From positions 2,169,001-2,233,000 of the forward strand of contig JACSYO010001855.1 of NCBI GenBank assembly GCA_016806645.1: a stretch of DNA of 64,000 nt, read 5' to 3'. The stretch comes from Ophiodon elongatus (Eukaryota; Chordata; Actinopteri; Perciformes; Hexagrammidae). This document shows positions 1 to 10,560 of the stretch, piece by piece; the stretch's first letter is position 1; each line of letters starts with the position of its first letter. Both the position numbers and the translations under genes were made by a program. Under the pieces are notes generated by a model, which was not told the origin of the DNA, made no database searches, and saw nothing but the letters and a program-made list of their open reading frames with translations.

Positions 1-263
1 ACCAGAGCTAGCTGGGTTACTTATCTGTAAATGGTGGTTCCTTAGCATTTGGTGGCATTTGAGGGCCCCGATCACAAGATAACTGCAGGTCATTTGTATG
101 TTAATGACTCAATGACATGTAGTTAAGTTAGGTGTGTAGCTGAACGCCTCGCTGGAGCGAAGAGTGGGGCAATGCAGTCAGAGGTATAGAATAGAATAGA
201 ACAAAGGGGAATAAAAGGCATAGGGAAGACCACATATAAACCAAAGATACAACATATAAACTG
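1..263. other. Non-coding flank, no gene seen
   Basis: AT-rich unique-looking DNA. The only structure seen is a short run of ATAGA-type units near 186-200. It ends where the left arm of a foldback element begins at 264. Confidence 0.5.
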
Positions 264-510
264 GTTGACAAAACAATCTTACCTCAAGGTCCATTTGGTA
301 GCTGTTCTGAAGTTTCTGATCACATCACATGATTATCGCCAACAGATGGATTTTGTATATTATTTAGATTCTTAAAGTGCTCGGGAAAAAAATGAAATTA
401 GAACATCTGTATTTCCATGATAAGTGGGAAGACTCCATCTGCTAATGATTATTATCAAAAGCTCCTGAGCGGCTGCTAAATGGACCTTGAGGTGAGACGG
501 TTTTGTCAAC
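264..510. mobile_element. Foldback MITE with about 80-bp terminal inverted repeats
   Basis: The left end begins GTTGACAAAACAATCTTACC and the right end, read on the minus strand, begins GTTGACAAAACCGTCTCACC. Both arms then read CTCAAGGTCCATTT and go on, with more divergence, for about 80 bp to an AGATGGA motif. The centre is short and has no open frame, so this is a non-autonomous DNA element. Two more arms of the same family lie in tandem at 17151-17400. No clear target duplication is visible, so the superfamily is not assigned. The inverted repeat is read directly from sequence. That it is a mobile element is inferred from the structure and the second locus. Confidence 0.8.
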
Positions 511-1224
511 TGCTGTTTCCAAGGTCAAGAGTGAAATTTGAGACTCGATAAAATATTAAGTTATAGAATGAAGGGAAAGCCAAAGTGAGATTTAAAAATG
601 TTTAAAAGATGTGCAATGTTTTTGGATCATGGAGACAAAGCGGGAGGCTTACCCTGAGTAAGTCAAGGAGAAACAACAGCACACTCACTTTGGTATACTG
701 TATGTAGAACACAAATTGGTTATGTTTTAAGGTATTGGAAAGAGCATTTGCTGATCATTTGCTTTAATTTCAGAATATTTTTTTTGAGACGTGTATGAAG
801 CGTATACTAAAGATCATAAGAGTGTCCAACATTTTGAAAATAGCCACTTACAGAGCAAAAAGCCTGTTATCATGGAGAAAATAAATTGTAAATTGGTGGG
901 TTCAGATGATGTTCATTGTTGTGACAACAACTTCCTTATTGTTAAGGATGGGATATGACGTCATCTTTCTGCCGTCAAGTTAATTTGAGAAAACATCACC
1001 ACTTATCTTTGTCAAGAGCATTTATAATCCCTTTCATTATTGTATGAATGTAACACAATGTTTTGCAGTTAAGAAATGAATTGCCACCTAATTCTATAAT
1101 CACTCAGACTTTGTTTGCCGTTACCTAACAATATAAAATAAACAGTTTGTCAGAAAGCACTGTGGCATTGTTTTTAATTCTAAACAATTCCCATATGTAA
1201 TTTAACACAGTGCAGGCCTCTTTC
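511..1224. other. Intergenic or intronic DNA, no gene seen
   Basis: AT-rich sequence without long open frames, RNA gene signatures or recognisable repeats. Confidence 0.5.
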
Positions 1225-1545
1225 AATAAGCACCAGAGCTATTGATCTCTCCTCCTACTGCAGCACTCCTAAAGAGAAATCAGAAAGTTGTGCGAATGTT
1301 CTATGCAAATGTTTAGTGTATTAGCATACACAAATGTAATTAAAGCATAATTAGAGAGACAAATGGTGCTGTGAAGCTCTGCGCCTTGGCTCCGGAGTCT
1401 GTTTATCAGCAGCCCCTTGTTTAGTCGGCTAAAACAGGTTTATATGGAACAAGCGCCGCTGACTGCTGCATTAATTGTTATCATTGCCTTGGAAAGCAAA
1501 TAGGTGCCATAGCGCTGCGGACTGTGAGAGGAGAGAGCCGGAGAG
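1225..1545. promoter_or_regulatory. Candidate conserved enhancer with POU, SOX and homeodomain sites
   Basis: The segment contains a perfect POU octamer ATGCAAAT (1303-1310), two homeodomain cores TAATTA (1337-1342 and 1348-1353) whose starts are 11 bp apart, and a SOX-type ATTGTT (1474-1479). It is free of simple repeats and has no coding signature. This is the usual look of a vertebrate developmental enhancer. The motifs are seen directly. Enhancer function and cross-species conservation are inferred. An alternative is ordinary unique DNA with chance motifs. Confidence 0.45.
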
Positions 1546-1759
1546 GGACCGGGACAAATTAGTGTGGAAAATGAGAGTGTCGAAATTGGAGAGGGATTAG
1601 CACAGACGATAATGAAGCAATTAAAGAGTAAGCGCTCAGCACTCAGGTGCCTTTACTGAGCTGGTTCACTCCAGCTGCTTTCAGACGCTCCAATGCAAAT
1701 ATATCCCCAACGGTGAGGGGAGGTAACACTCTGTCCTAATACATCACTGATATAAACTG

Positions 1760-2020
1760 AGAGGAGAGAGCACAACACGACATGCTGCAGCATAATGCAA
1801 CGTGACAAAGTACAACACAATCTGACACAACATTGACACGACAAGATGGAACAACACACAACATGGCAAGAGATAATACAAGACAGCACAAGAAGATATA
1901 ACAATACGACGCAACACAACACATGATGGTGCGGCACAAAATCATGCAACTCAAAGATAATACACAACAATGCGACCCAACAATTTTCACAATGACAATA
2001 CAAGACAATTATGAAACGCA
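1760..2020. repeat. Cryptic ACAAC/ACACGAC-type degenerate simple repeat
   Basis: The plus strand is a long run of scrambled short units such as ACAAC, ACACA, ACAAGA and ACGAC, rich in A and C and poor in T. No fixed period holds for more than a few units. The opposite strand gives a Cys/Val/Leu/Ser-rich open frame (1653-2108, minus) that is a by-product of the repeat. Confidence 0.6.
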
Positions 2021-3104
2021 TGAAGACATTTTTCACTGTAGTACTGCAACACATTACAACTATAGCTGGGTATTGATTCTCAGTACTTTTTGACTGAAAT
2101 GTGTCCATAGCAGTTTTGTGCTAACTGTCGAGTACAAGTATTCTTTGATTAGATAGATCCTGACTTAATTCAAAATGCTGTCACCTACAGATAATTTACG
2201 AAGGCAAAGTTCTGGTTGGCCAGTTCATATTTAGCCTAGACCTTGTGTAGCACATGAGAACTTTGTATTTTTTGTCAAAGGATAAGGCTTATGTTATACT
2301 ATATTTTTGTTATTGTTAACAAATACTACAAAGAGATTAATACAAACAATGTGTTAAGGGGCCACTAGACTCTATCACAACTGCTTGTCAGATGGTGGAA
2401 TAGCTTTGGAATCTTCAAACCTTTCCGATGTCGCATTAAAGGCAGCTGTGTCCAACCATTTCTGTAACTACCCAAAACAGACAATCAGACATCCACACCC
2501 ACCTCACACCATGAACACGTTTCAATGACTTCTTTGTATTGCCCGGCCCAGAACTTTGTCTCTTTCTTTCCAACTCCCCGACCTTGTCTTTTGCTAAGAA
2601 GAATGGCTAGCAGCTCTTAAAAAGGCAAAGTTATTTCCCAAAACAGCTGGTCACGGTGCATTTTTTTGGATAGCGAATTACCTGGATAGCGAATGTGGGA
2701 TTGACTCAAAAATAAACTACAGTGCCTCTTTGCATTGTGATGAAGGAGCATGTCACCCAGTGCATGAGTGTAACTCATTGATGACATTTTAATTGTTTTG
2801 GCCGACAATGGAAGTCTATGGCAGAGAGAAATAAGCTATATCAACCATTGGTTACGTAGACAAACAGGATCAATGTATTGTTTGTTTTGGTCTTTTCATG
2901 GGTTTCGGTGAGTATAAGAAAAACATAGAATATCACCAGACTAATCCTTTGAATCAAATAGTGGGGAGATTTGTTTTTATCTCTCGAAATCTGGTATCAA
3001 AAAAGTATTATTTGATATTGGTACCAAAACATAGGTATTAGTATCAAGCCCCACAACACCACAAGATAACAAAGGCACAGTTAAAACCTCAGTTAAAGCT
3101 CCGT
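2021..3104. other. Intergenic or intronic DNA, no gene seen
   Basis: AT-rich. A short patch at 2985-3045 has several GGTATCA/GTATTA-like units and may be repeat debris. Nothing else is recognisable. Confidence 0.45.
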
Positions 3105-3352
3105 CTTAAAAAACTTATTATTAACTTGATTTAATCGTCACACATGAAATGTGCTCTCTGCATTTAACCCATCATAAGCATTTAGGAGCAGTGGGCTGCT
3201 GCAAAGCGCCCGGGGAGCAACTTGAGGTTCAGTGTCTCGCTCAAGGACACTTTGGCATGAGGACAAGAGTAGCCGGTGATTGAACCTTCTCATTGTAATG
3301 AAAGGACAACCCGCTCTAACCCCTGAGCCACAGTCACTCCACTGTCAGGCGC
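3105..3352. repeat. Widespread teleost interspersed repeat, retroelement-like
   Basis: The stretch runs from a CACATGAAATGTGC motif through CTCTCTGCATTTAACCCATC, AGGAGCAGTGGGCTGC, GCGCCCGGGGAGCAAC, TTGCTCAAGGACACTT-like sequence and CGCTCTAACCCCTGAGCCAC. I recognise this word order from a repeat found near many fish microsatellites and in many fish introns. I cannot assign it safely to a LINE or SINE family. It has no coding potential here. Recognition is from memory, so a repeat-library search would settle the family. Confidence 0.6.
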
Positions 3353-4189
3353 AACACAACAGAACACAACAACACTCAGATGGACATGACGGAGTATATT
3401 GATGCAAAGTTCATGAAAGTGCAGCGCAGAACAAAATCTGTGTTTAATATTTGGAATATTTGTGAAAAAATAATTCACAGACATAATCATGCAGAATGAG
3501 AGTTGTAGTTCCTCATAAGATTAGAAAGATTATAATATGGGTGATTTCACATACTTTTTCATGCCATTTCAGATTTTTATTAAAGTATACACTGCAATAG
3601 AAATATATGTCCCAATAGTGAAACGGAACTCTGAAACATGGAGAAGAAAAATGAAGCACCACAGTGCAGTGGCCTGATTAAAGCCACAATGTCCCATTAT
3701 GAACAGCCAAGAGATGTCTGAGTTACAGTGAGGGTTCAGTGCAAAGTCGGTATTTTACTGTAGCAGATAACATTTTAATATTCTGTCCATTACTCAGACA
3801 GTCGGCCTAATGCTGCCGAATGATGGGAGAAGAAGCAGCGGGAGCCAGAGGTAGGAGAAAAAAACGAGGGGAGAGAGGAAGGGACGGGGGCTGTCTACAG
3901 CGATGCCAGACGTCCATGGTTGGGGGTAATAAAGCCCCTCTCAAAGTCAACAGTTCAGAAACTCCTTTGTCCTCCTAAAAGAGCTTTTAATTTTTAACAC
4001 AAACTTGCACTTAGGTATGCATGAACTTTGGTAAAATCCTGAGACATGTGTATAAAAGGGTTTAATAGATGACGGTCATGTGCTCTGCTGCCGGGTAATG
4101 ATGTCAGCCCCTCGATCTCATTCCCTCTCTGCCTCTCTTTTGGCTTCCTTGATAGAGGAGGGCCTAATGTAAATTTAATTTGGAGTGAT
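3353..4189. other. Intergenic or intronic DNA, no gene seen
   Basis: Mixed-composition unique DNA. A purine-rich stretch occurs at about 3825-3895. No ORF or repeat was recognised. Confidence 0.45.
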
Positions 4190-4445
4190 GTATGGCAGGG
4201 ATGGGTGAGTGAATGAGAGTGGGGTTCTGGGTTTTGGGTGGTGTGTGGTGGGAAAGTGATGGGAAATTGGGGCTAAGGTGGAGAGGGCTGAGTTGATGGG
4301 GATGGAGGGGTGAGGAGGTGGGGTGAGGGAGGAAGACAGGAGGGTGTGTGCTGTGTGTGTGCTGTGAGTGTGTATGTGTGTGTGTAGGGGGACGGGGGGG
4401 GGGGTCAGATAGGGTGTCTGAAGTGTCTCTGTGGGGGGAGCAGCT
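4190..4445 (+). repeat. G-rich, GT-rich low-complexity tract with quadruplex potential
   Basis: The plus strand carries many short G runs, among them 4221-4224, 4229-4231, 4236-4238 and 4250-4252, followed by imperfect (TG)n at 4343-4386 and runs of 5 and 11 G at 4387-4391 and 4394-4404. Long proline- and histidine-rich minus-strand frames here are artefacts of this composition. Confidence 0.65.
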
Positions 4446-4693
4446 GGATTGGGGCGCTGCCACTTTGCCAACACTGTCTTCTTTAAGTAGGATTAATGAC
4501 GATTTACGCCCCAAACCCATCCATGAGCGTGCAGGCCTCCCTCACACACAAGCATGTCCGCTCACACATGCACACACTCCCATCGCCTCGCACACTCTCT
4601 CTGTGTCTGATTTACACAGACATGATCAACCCCCGCCATGCCACATTTACCCTCAACAATGTGGAGGGGAGGGACGGTTGCTTTTGGTTTTCA

Positions 4694-4785
4694 ACAAGAG
4701 GGCGACATCTGAATAGAAGGCTAAACACTCCCCGATTTCGCCTCTTCAAAGGGCCCCAACCCTCCCTTCCCTGTCGCCCCCTTGT
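4694..4785. promoter_or_regulatory. Convergent pair of CTCF-like motifs
   Basis: ACAAGAGGGCGACA is on the plus strand at 4694-4707 and ACAAGGGGGCGACA on the minus strand at 4772-4785. They differ at one of 14 positions, and both fit the core of the vertebrate CTCF consensus (CCASYAGRKGGCRS). The motifs point towards each other with about 64 bp between them. Binding is not shown by sequence alone. Confidence 0.45.
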
Positions 4786-4789
4786 CTCA

Positions 4790-5490
4790 CTACAAATGAA
4801 GTGGACAAATGCTAAATCAATGTTTTTAGTGTTGCTCCTCACCATCTTTATCCCCCACTCTCTCATTGTTTCCCGGCAGATTGAGAGGGTATTGATGGCC
4901 ATGACTGTCACGACTGCAGCTATCAAGGTTTTTCCCGTCTTCTCTTAATGTCCTTTGGGAGTTTGTCCACACTCACGCTGACCAGGAGACACATTTAAAT
5001 AGGAACAATCTGTGATGGTGGAGCCATTGTGGAAATCTCTGCATCCTCCATCTATTCTGCCTTAATGCTGCAGGATTCTCCAAAACTATTTTTTCATGTG
5101 CAGTCATCAAAGAAAAAGAGATGAAATCCAGATCCTATCTGTGGACTTAATGAGTTTCCGCAAACAATTGCACTGTAAATTGCCATGGGGTTATTAAACA
5201 AAACATGGAAACTGCAATGATTGCATGTAGAATGTAGGTATTGTTTCAGCGATAAAATCCTCGTTCATTAAGTTAAAATTAGTTTTGTGATGCTCAGAGT
5301 GTAAAGAAGCCTGAATCCAGTCTCTGTCTCATTTTTATTGATTCTTCTATAATGTACTTTTAGCATCTTTCTGGCTCTTTATATTTCTTTTCAACCAAAA
5401 CTAATTTAAAACTGACAGTACAACTCCCAAGTTTTATTTCTGATATACTTTTAGTTTAACTAAATGTTTTCAAATTCCCTTTAGTGACAG
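4790..5490. other. Intergenic or intronic DNA, no gene seen
   Basis: Unique-looking, AT-leaning DNA. The open frame entering from 4496 has no recognisable domain. Confidence 0.45.

Positions 5491-5520
<30 letters not shown>
5491..5520 (+). repeat. (CAT)10 trinucleotide microsatellite
   Basis: Ten uninterrupted CAT units. The minus-strand ORF reads them as poly-Asp, which is not evidence of a gene. Confidence 0.95.
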
Positions 5521-5521
<1 letters not shown>

Positions 5522-5724
5522 TCCAGCTCCACAGCCTGCTGTAATGGATGCCGGGTAAAGGAGGATGAGCAGAGGCCGAATGAATAGTGAGTGGTATTCA
5601 TCAGACCAGGGGGAAGCGGCAGCCAAGATCCAATTATATATATTCATTAAGTGATAATGATATCATGGTCTTTTAACTGAGAAGAAAAGGGAGCGTAATT
5701 GAATAATAACAGTTGTACAATCCC

Positions 5725-6030
5725 AAAGGATTGGACCCCCCCCCCCCACCCTCCCCACATTCCCACCACCACCACACAGACACACACCCCGACATGGTGA
5801 CCCCCCGAGGGGTGGGGAGCAGGAGGGAGGGCAGGGAGGCTGAGGAGCGAGGATTGATGGAATTCTATTACTCCCTGATAGATTTATTATGAAGGCCTGA
5901 GTGGACTCTCTGCTCCACTTTGTCACTCACACTAATCAGCGAAGGGGAGGTAGGGGGGGCAACTTATGCCCCCCTTTTGTGTGTCCCCACCCTAAACCCC
6001 CCCTCTTTCCCCTCTCCTGCCCTCCTGCCC
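5725..6030. repeat. C-rich low-complexity DNA
   Basis: A run of 12 C at 5736-5747 is followed by CCCACC and CACCAC runs, CCCCCCGAGG at 5801, then further C-rich text at 5960-6030. The strand asymmetry gives G-quadruplex potential on the minus strand. No gene is supported. Confidence 0.6.
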
Positions 6031-6039
6031 GTCACCAAA

Positions 6040-6250
6040 GACAAGGTTAGCAGCCGTCTGACAGGCAGACGTGGCGGGTGGCCATTTTGGATCCCCGTGA
6101 GCCGAGAGATCGCTGTGGCAAATGGGCCAGCTGAGCTCCCCTGACCTCCAGGGTGAGCCCTTCATTTGTTTATTAATGGAGGGCCATGTGCAACACCATA
6201 AGGGCGGCGTGTCATGCAGAGATCAACAGCCTTCGCAGGGCAGCCCATCC
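6040..6250. promoter_or_regulatory. Candidate conserved element with E-box and forkhead site
   Basis: GC-balanced, repeat-free segment with an E-box CAGCTG (6128-6133) and a forkhead-type TGTTTAT (6167-6173) next to a TTAAT core. It contrasts with the C-rich tract before it. Regulatory role is inferred from motif content only. Confidence 0.35.
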
Positions 6251-7269
6251 TGAGTGCTAGCTACCTCCCAACAACCCCCACAACAAGAGGACCAAAACAA
6301 TTTGTAAACACTTAGCATGGTGATGAGGCACTGGCTCACGCCCCTCTTCAGTTTAGACTTGTGTGCGAGATGACAGGAGGCAGGTGAAGGGATGATGGTA
6401 TATGATCATTGATGTTCAGCGTGTTTACTTGCTTTGAGGTGACCAAGTTAGTGTAAGTGTTCTGTAGAAACCTGAATTCTTAAAGGAAAAAGGCAATATA
6501 TTTCAGCCTGGGTCTTATTCTAATAATTGTGGCTGTTTTGAGTGTATAGTAGTGCATCCCTATGCAGTTGAAACGAAAAAACAGTGTCAGAATGCCTTCA
6601 CTTATGAGAATAAAACACAAGTTAAAAAATACCATAATTTCCTTCTAAACATCAACTTGTACCCGTAATTGAGGTCAGGACAGCTAGATTTCTGCTGGAG
6701 AAACCATTTATGAATATGCATGACAAAGATTTCATAAAGGGAGTGGGGCAACATGAAGAAGGATTTATTCAAAGTAATTTAATTCAAAGTGCAACAACTG
6801 ACGCTAACTCACTTCTAGAAATCTAAATAACTTACAGCTGAACAGGTAACCAAGTTTAAAATTTAGACACAGTCCCACAGCAAGGACAAACTATGCTCTC
6901 TGACTAAAGAGTCTGTCCTTTCACTGTGTCGTGAATACAATTTGAAAAAACAATAAATCCTTCAGGACTTTGAGAAGCAGCTTCTTATAGTTTACGACTA
7001 AAACACTTAAATATATATAATATAAGAAAGCCATATCTTCAAAATCAGGCTATTTGTGCATTGTCTGATTTCCTAAGTAACCTGGTTTCTTGTGTGCATG
7101 TGAATGTGCATGTAAATGTAATGACTGACCCCCACAAAATGTCCTAAACCCACACTTCCTCTCAAGTCAAGTCAATTTTATGGCTTTTACCTTTGCATCT
7201 ATTGTTTTAATGTCAATTTTGCAGCCACTCTCGTGAGGAAAATACATTTATCCGCTTAAATAATTGAAT
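6251..7269. other. Intergenic or intronic DNA, no gene seen
   Basis: AT-rich DNA with no ORF of note, no RNA gene signature and no recognised repeat. Confidence 0.45.
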
Positions 7270-7305
7270 TCCACCTACTAACAAATTATTTTGTTAGTAG
7301 GTGGA
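7270..7305. repeat. Perfect 16-bp inverted repeat (hairpin, 4-nt loop)
   Basis: TCCACCTACTAACAAA and its exact reverse complement are separated by TTAT. The flanks do not pair. It may be the collapsed end of a foldback element. Confidence 0.9.
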
Positions 7306-8239
7306 GCCAGTAGCTCAAGACATGTTTTTAAGTATAATTTCCAGGAAAGCACAGTGGAGGAAATATAACTGTTTCTTGCATTATCTGTGCATGTGTATGT
7401 GCATATTTGCATGTTTCTATTGATATGCGTGTGTGCACATGTGTGCTATCAGTGCTTTGTAGAGAGATAATCAAAAGAAACCATTATGCTGTGTGGGTTT
7501 GATCCCTGGATTAGTGGATAAAGACTGAGAGAAAATCATCATTACACTCCTGTTTACTCTCCACTTGTCTTACACCACTCACTTCAACACCGAATTATAA
7601 ACCAGTCCAGCAGCAGCCCATGTTTGTATTCCCAGGGGCATCATGTCTGAAATACTAAGAAGTCCTTCAGACCTGAGAGAGCGTCAGTGTGTGTCTATGT
7701 GTGTCTATGTGTGTGTGTGTGTCTGTCAACAAGGTGGAAGTGAAGCTGAGGGATGTTCAAGGCTCAATTGCTGTTTCATATGTGGGTTTCAATTGACAAA
7801 CAGTGTGCATGTCTCATGTATATGAAAGTGTACTGGACATACGTCTGTACCTTTCTGACAAGGACTCCCTTTACATCATGTCTCCTGTCCTGACATTGTT
7901 CACATATCATTTTAGGTAATTTCATACTCTGCATCTCTAAAACATACACAAAAATTCAGTTCTGCATCAATACTCTGTTTATTAGTTTGACAGGTCATCT
8001 GTTATTTGTGAATGTGGTTAAAGCTTTTGGGTTTTTCAACTACAGATGTACAACTATATTTTCTAAAAACACAGTTACAGTTTTGGACTAAAAAAATGTA
8101 TATACATCGAATATTATATTGTCTTATTTCCCAATTAAATATTCATACTTAGTCTGTGAAAGTTCTGCTTAGTGCTAGCTTCCAGTGGGAGTGGGGGTTA
8201 ACTGATCTAAATGTGTCTGTTCATTTGAAACAATTTTGT
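7306..8239. other. Intergenic or intronic DNA with a short TG tract
   Basis: Holds an imperfect TGTGTGTCTATG microsatellite at 7686-7723. Otherwise no feature was recognised. The small ORF across the microsatellite is not supported. Confidence 0.45.
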
Positions 8240-8703
8240 TTAAAGGTTCTTAAGAGGATATTCAGAATATTGATTTAGCTGCAAACAACTATTTGCTATG
8301 TAAAGATTAAGTGGTGTGATGTCTACCTGAGCAGAGAATGAAGTCGCTCTCCCCGTGTGTGTTTTAAACCGTGCTTCTCTGTGCTTCGTTTATGTAGCTA
8401 GCTATGCGTGCCTTTTAGTGCACGTTAGTGCTTGTTAGTGCATGTGAGTGTGCACCTCTGGCTAGCTCTCCTTTCATACGACGCTACAGCTAATAATGCG
8501 TTCCCAGACGATTGCGTTGCATGGAAGTGTCGCCCCCTTACTCCAGTTCCCCCTCAGGTTAACACTGTTAGCACTGTTGTCGTTGTTTGCACTGTTAGCG
8601 CTGTTGGTACCATTAGCTGCAAGCCGTTGGCTTAGGCGTGGCCATGTTGAGGGCCGTGTGGAGGCAATAGATTTGTTCTGAATTTCACATTGGGCACCTT
8701 TAA
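8240..8703 (+). mobile_element. TTAA-ended non-autonomous DNA element, copy A
   Basis: Begins TTAAAGG and ends CACCTTTAA, so both edges carry TTAA beside a short inverted repeat. The body aligns in the same order with the copy at 42848-43325: GCAAACAAC near the start, GAGCAGAGAATGAA/TAGCAGAGAATGAA, GTGCATGTGAGTGTGC, a block of CACTGTTAG units, and GAGGCAAT near the end. At 464 and 478 bp, both seem whole. TTAA edges fit a piggyBac-type target duplication, but the short TIR is not diagnostic. There is no coding capacity, so it would have been moved by another element's transposase. Confidence 0.75.
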
Positions 8704-9373
8704 GAAATATACATTCAAGTATATCAGGAAGTAGTGTGACATCTATATATTTCTTACACAGCAAACAGTCTTTTGACATTAACCAAGAAGGTTTAGCTGC
8801 TTAATGTTAACAAAACCATAATCATACATTATTAACCAGGATACTGATCTGGGCTGGCTTCAATAACCAATGAATGCAATTTTCTTTGCTGAAACAATCA
8901 ATACATAAACTGCGTGATTCAAAGATCGAAATGTTCTTTTCCCCAAAAATGCATTTTGAATCCATTTTGACCTGAAAGTTTCTGTGCAAACACTTCAACT
9001 TGTGTCTGTATGTTCCATAACTGGATATTTACGATACATTATTATTGCTTACATAGTTGATTCATAGAGCATCCCATCTATCTTTTTTTCTGTTGATGGA
9101 GCCACATGCGTCTTGGACCTCCCCTGGCCATGGTTTGGGCGACCATATCTTGTTCACGCTTTTAATTTATGTTCTTGTGTTATCTAATTATATAACTCCA
9201 TCACTGTAAAAGGATTCTCAGATATGATCACTAGACAATCTCTGTTTTGCTTTGCCTCTGAGTGATGTCAGTGCCAGAAATATGTTTTCTGTTTGATGTG
9301 CATTTTGTAATAAATCTTGGGCTTTTCCCAAACTTCTCTCTCCAAACTTCGCCACCTTCCTCGGGTGGTCGTT
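8704..9373. other. Intergenic or intronic DNA, no gene seen
   Basis: AT-rich with no recognised features apart from weak open frames without domain similarity. Confidence 0.45.
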
Positions 9374-9405
9374 CACGGGTGTAAACTCTGCTGTTTACAC
9401 CCGTG
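9374..9405. repeat. Perfect 12-bp inverted repeat (hairpin, 8-nt loop)
   Basis: CACGGGTGTAAA and TTTACACCCGTG flank CTCTGCTG. The stem is GC-balanced and would fold stably. No known small RNA was recognised in it. Confidence 0.85.
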
Positions 9406-9559
9406 GGCCTTTGATATAAACGTTTATTTGTTTTCAGAGGCCTCAGCTTTGTATACCATGAGGCAAGATAAATATTTTGGAGCTTCATAAGCATAAATAA
9501 TTGATTTATGTCACACAGCAAAGCACGACATCCCCACTTCACACAGCCTCAGCAGCGCT

Positions 9560-9740
9560 TTGGTTTGGGCCAGAGTATGACTGAGAGGACAATAATGTTT
9601 ACCCTGGTGGTATTGCAATTAACGGAAGAAAACAGCTGCATACATGCATTCAAGGCTGTGTTGAATTAAAGAGCGATTGCGAACAAGTACAACTCTGGCT
9701 TTTGTTTACATGTGGCTAGGGAGAGCAGTAAACAGAGCTG
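9560..9740. promoter_or_regulatory. Candidate conserved element with C/EBP-like palindrome and E-box
   Basis: Contains ATTGCAAT (9612-9619), an 8-bp palindrome like the C/EBP core, and an E-box CAGCTG (9633-9638), in repeat-free DNA. Conservation and function are inferred. Confidence 0.4.
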
Positions 9741-9959
9741 GGTGAGGTGGATGAGTGATACGGCCCCTCTGATGGGAGAGCTGCAAATTGATCCACACAC
9801 ATGCCAAGATGGTTCAGATAGGTCTGTCTTGTCTGTCTTTTTACCGTCTCTTTTTCAGTCATTTTAAATTTGCTCTGTCCTTTCAGCTTCTCTTTGTCCG
9901 TCCTGTCTTTCCCTCTCTTTCACTGTCTCTCTGCCTCTCTCACACACATACTCACACGC

Positions 9960-10135
9960 ACTAGCACAGAAATTCTCATTACCTCATTAGCAGAGGCAGC
10001 TCTCATTTAGCTCTTTAATGACGGTTCTAGATGAATGGGCCTGGTGCTGATCCCAGTGCTGTGACTGGATTAGGGATAATGACTGATCTATGGGAAGTGT
10101 GACAGCCTCATCTCAACTCTCCCCAGGTCTCATCC
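9960..10135. promoter_or_regulatory. Candidate conserved element with GGATTA site
   Basis: Follows a CT/CA-rich stretch. It has CATTAG-type homeodomain cores and GGATTA (10067-10072), the core bound by OTX/PITX-type (K50) homeodomains. It stops where repeat-like sequence starts at about 10142. Confidence 0.4.
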
Positions 10136-10141
10136 TCTAGC

Positions 10142-10560
10142 CCAGGGCCAACCAAAGTGATGTCCACAGGCCAAGTCTGGCCCTTCACACAGTTTAGGAC
10201 TTGATGGGATGACCCCTGTTGGTTCTGTTTCAGAGTATGAAGAGATTAGTCTGTCAGGCTTTTTCAATCTGCTTTTGTGCATTAATGGTGTGATTTTCAG
10301 AGGAGAAGTTAGTCTTCTCCAGCCATATTTTTCATTATTAGTTTTAGACTATAAAGATGCCATTATCTATCAAGTTTAGTATCTAAGATTGCATACCATG
10401 TAGTCACTAATGCTTTTATGTTATTTCTATTGTATCATTGTTTATGTTTTTTGTGTTTTGTATACTGTATTATCTTGTTGAGTATTTTCAAAGGCCCATC
10501 TATAGATGCTTTGTACTTGTCCCTATGAAAATAAACATTAAATACCTGAAAAAAATACAT
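10142..10560 (+). mobile_element. Possible hAT-type element remnant
   Basis: The start, CAGGGCCAACCAAAG followed by CCACAGGCCAAGTCTGGCCC, resembles the CAGGG...GGCCCGCGGGCCAAA ends common in vertebrate hAT elements. No matching right end is visible. The interval closes with CCCTATGAAAATAAACATT, which also looks like the 3' tail of a transcript or LINE. The two readings may be two separate pieces of debris. Confidence 0.35.

Noticed and set aside
1653..2108. 151-codon minus-strand ORF, Cys/Val/Leu/Ser-rich
   Set aside because: It is the translation of the scrambled ACAAC repeat. No domain, and its composition follows the repeat.
5456..5647. Poly-Asp protein
   Set aside because: The Asp run is the (CAT)10 microsatellite read on the minus strand.
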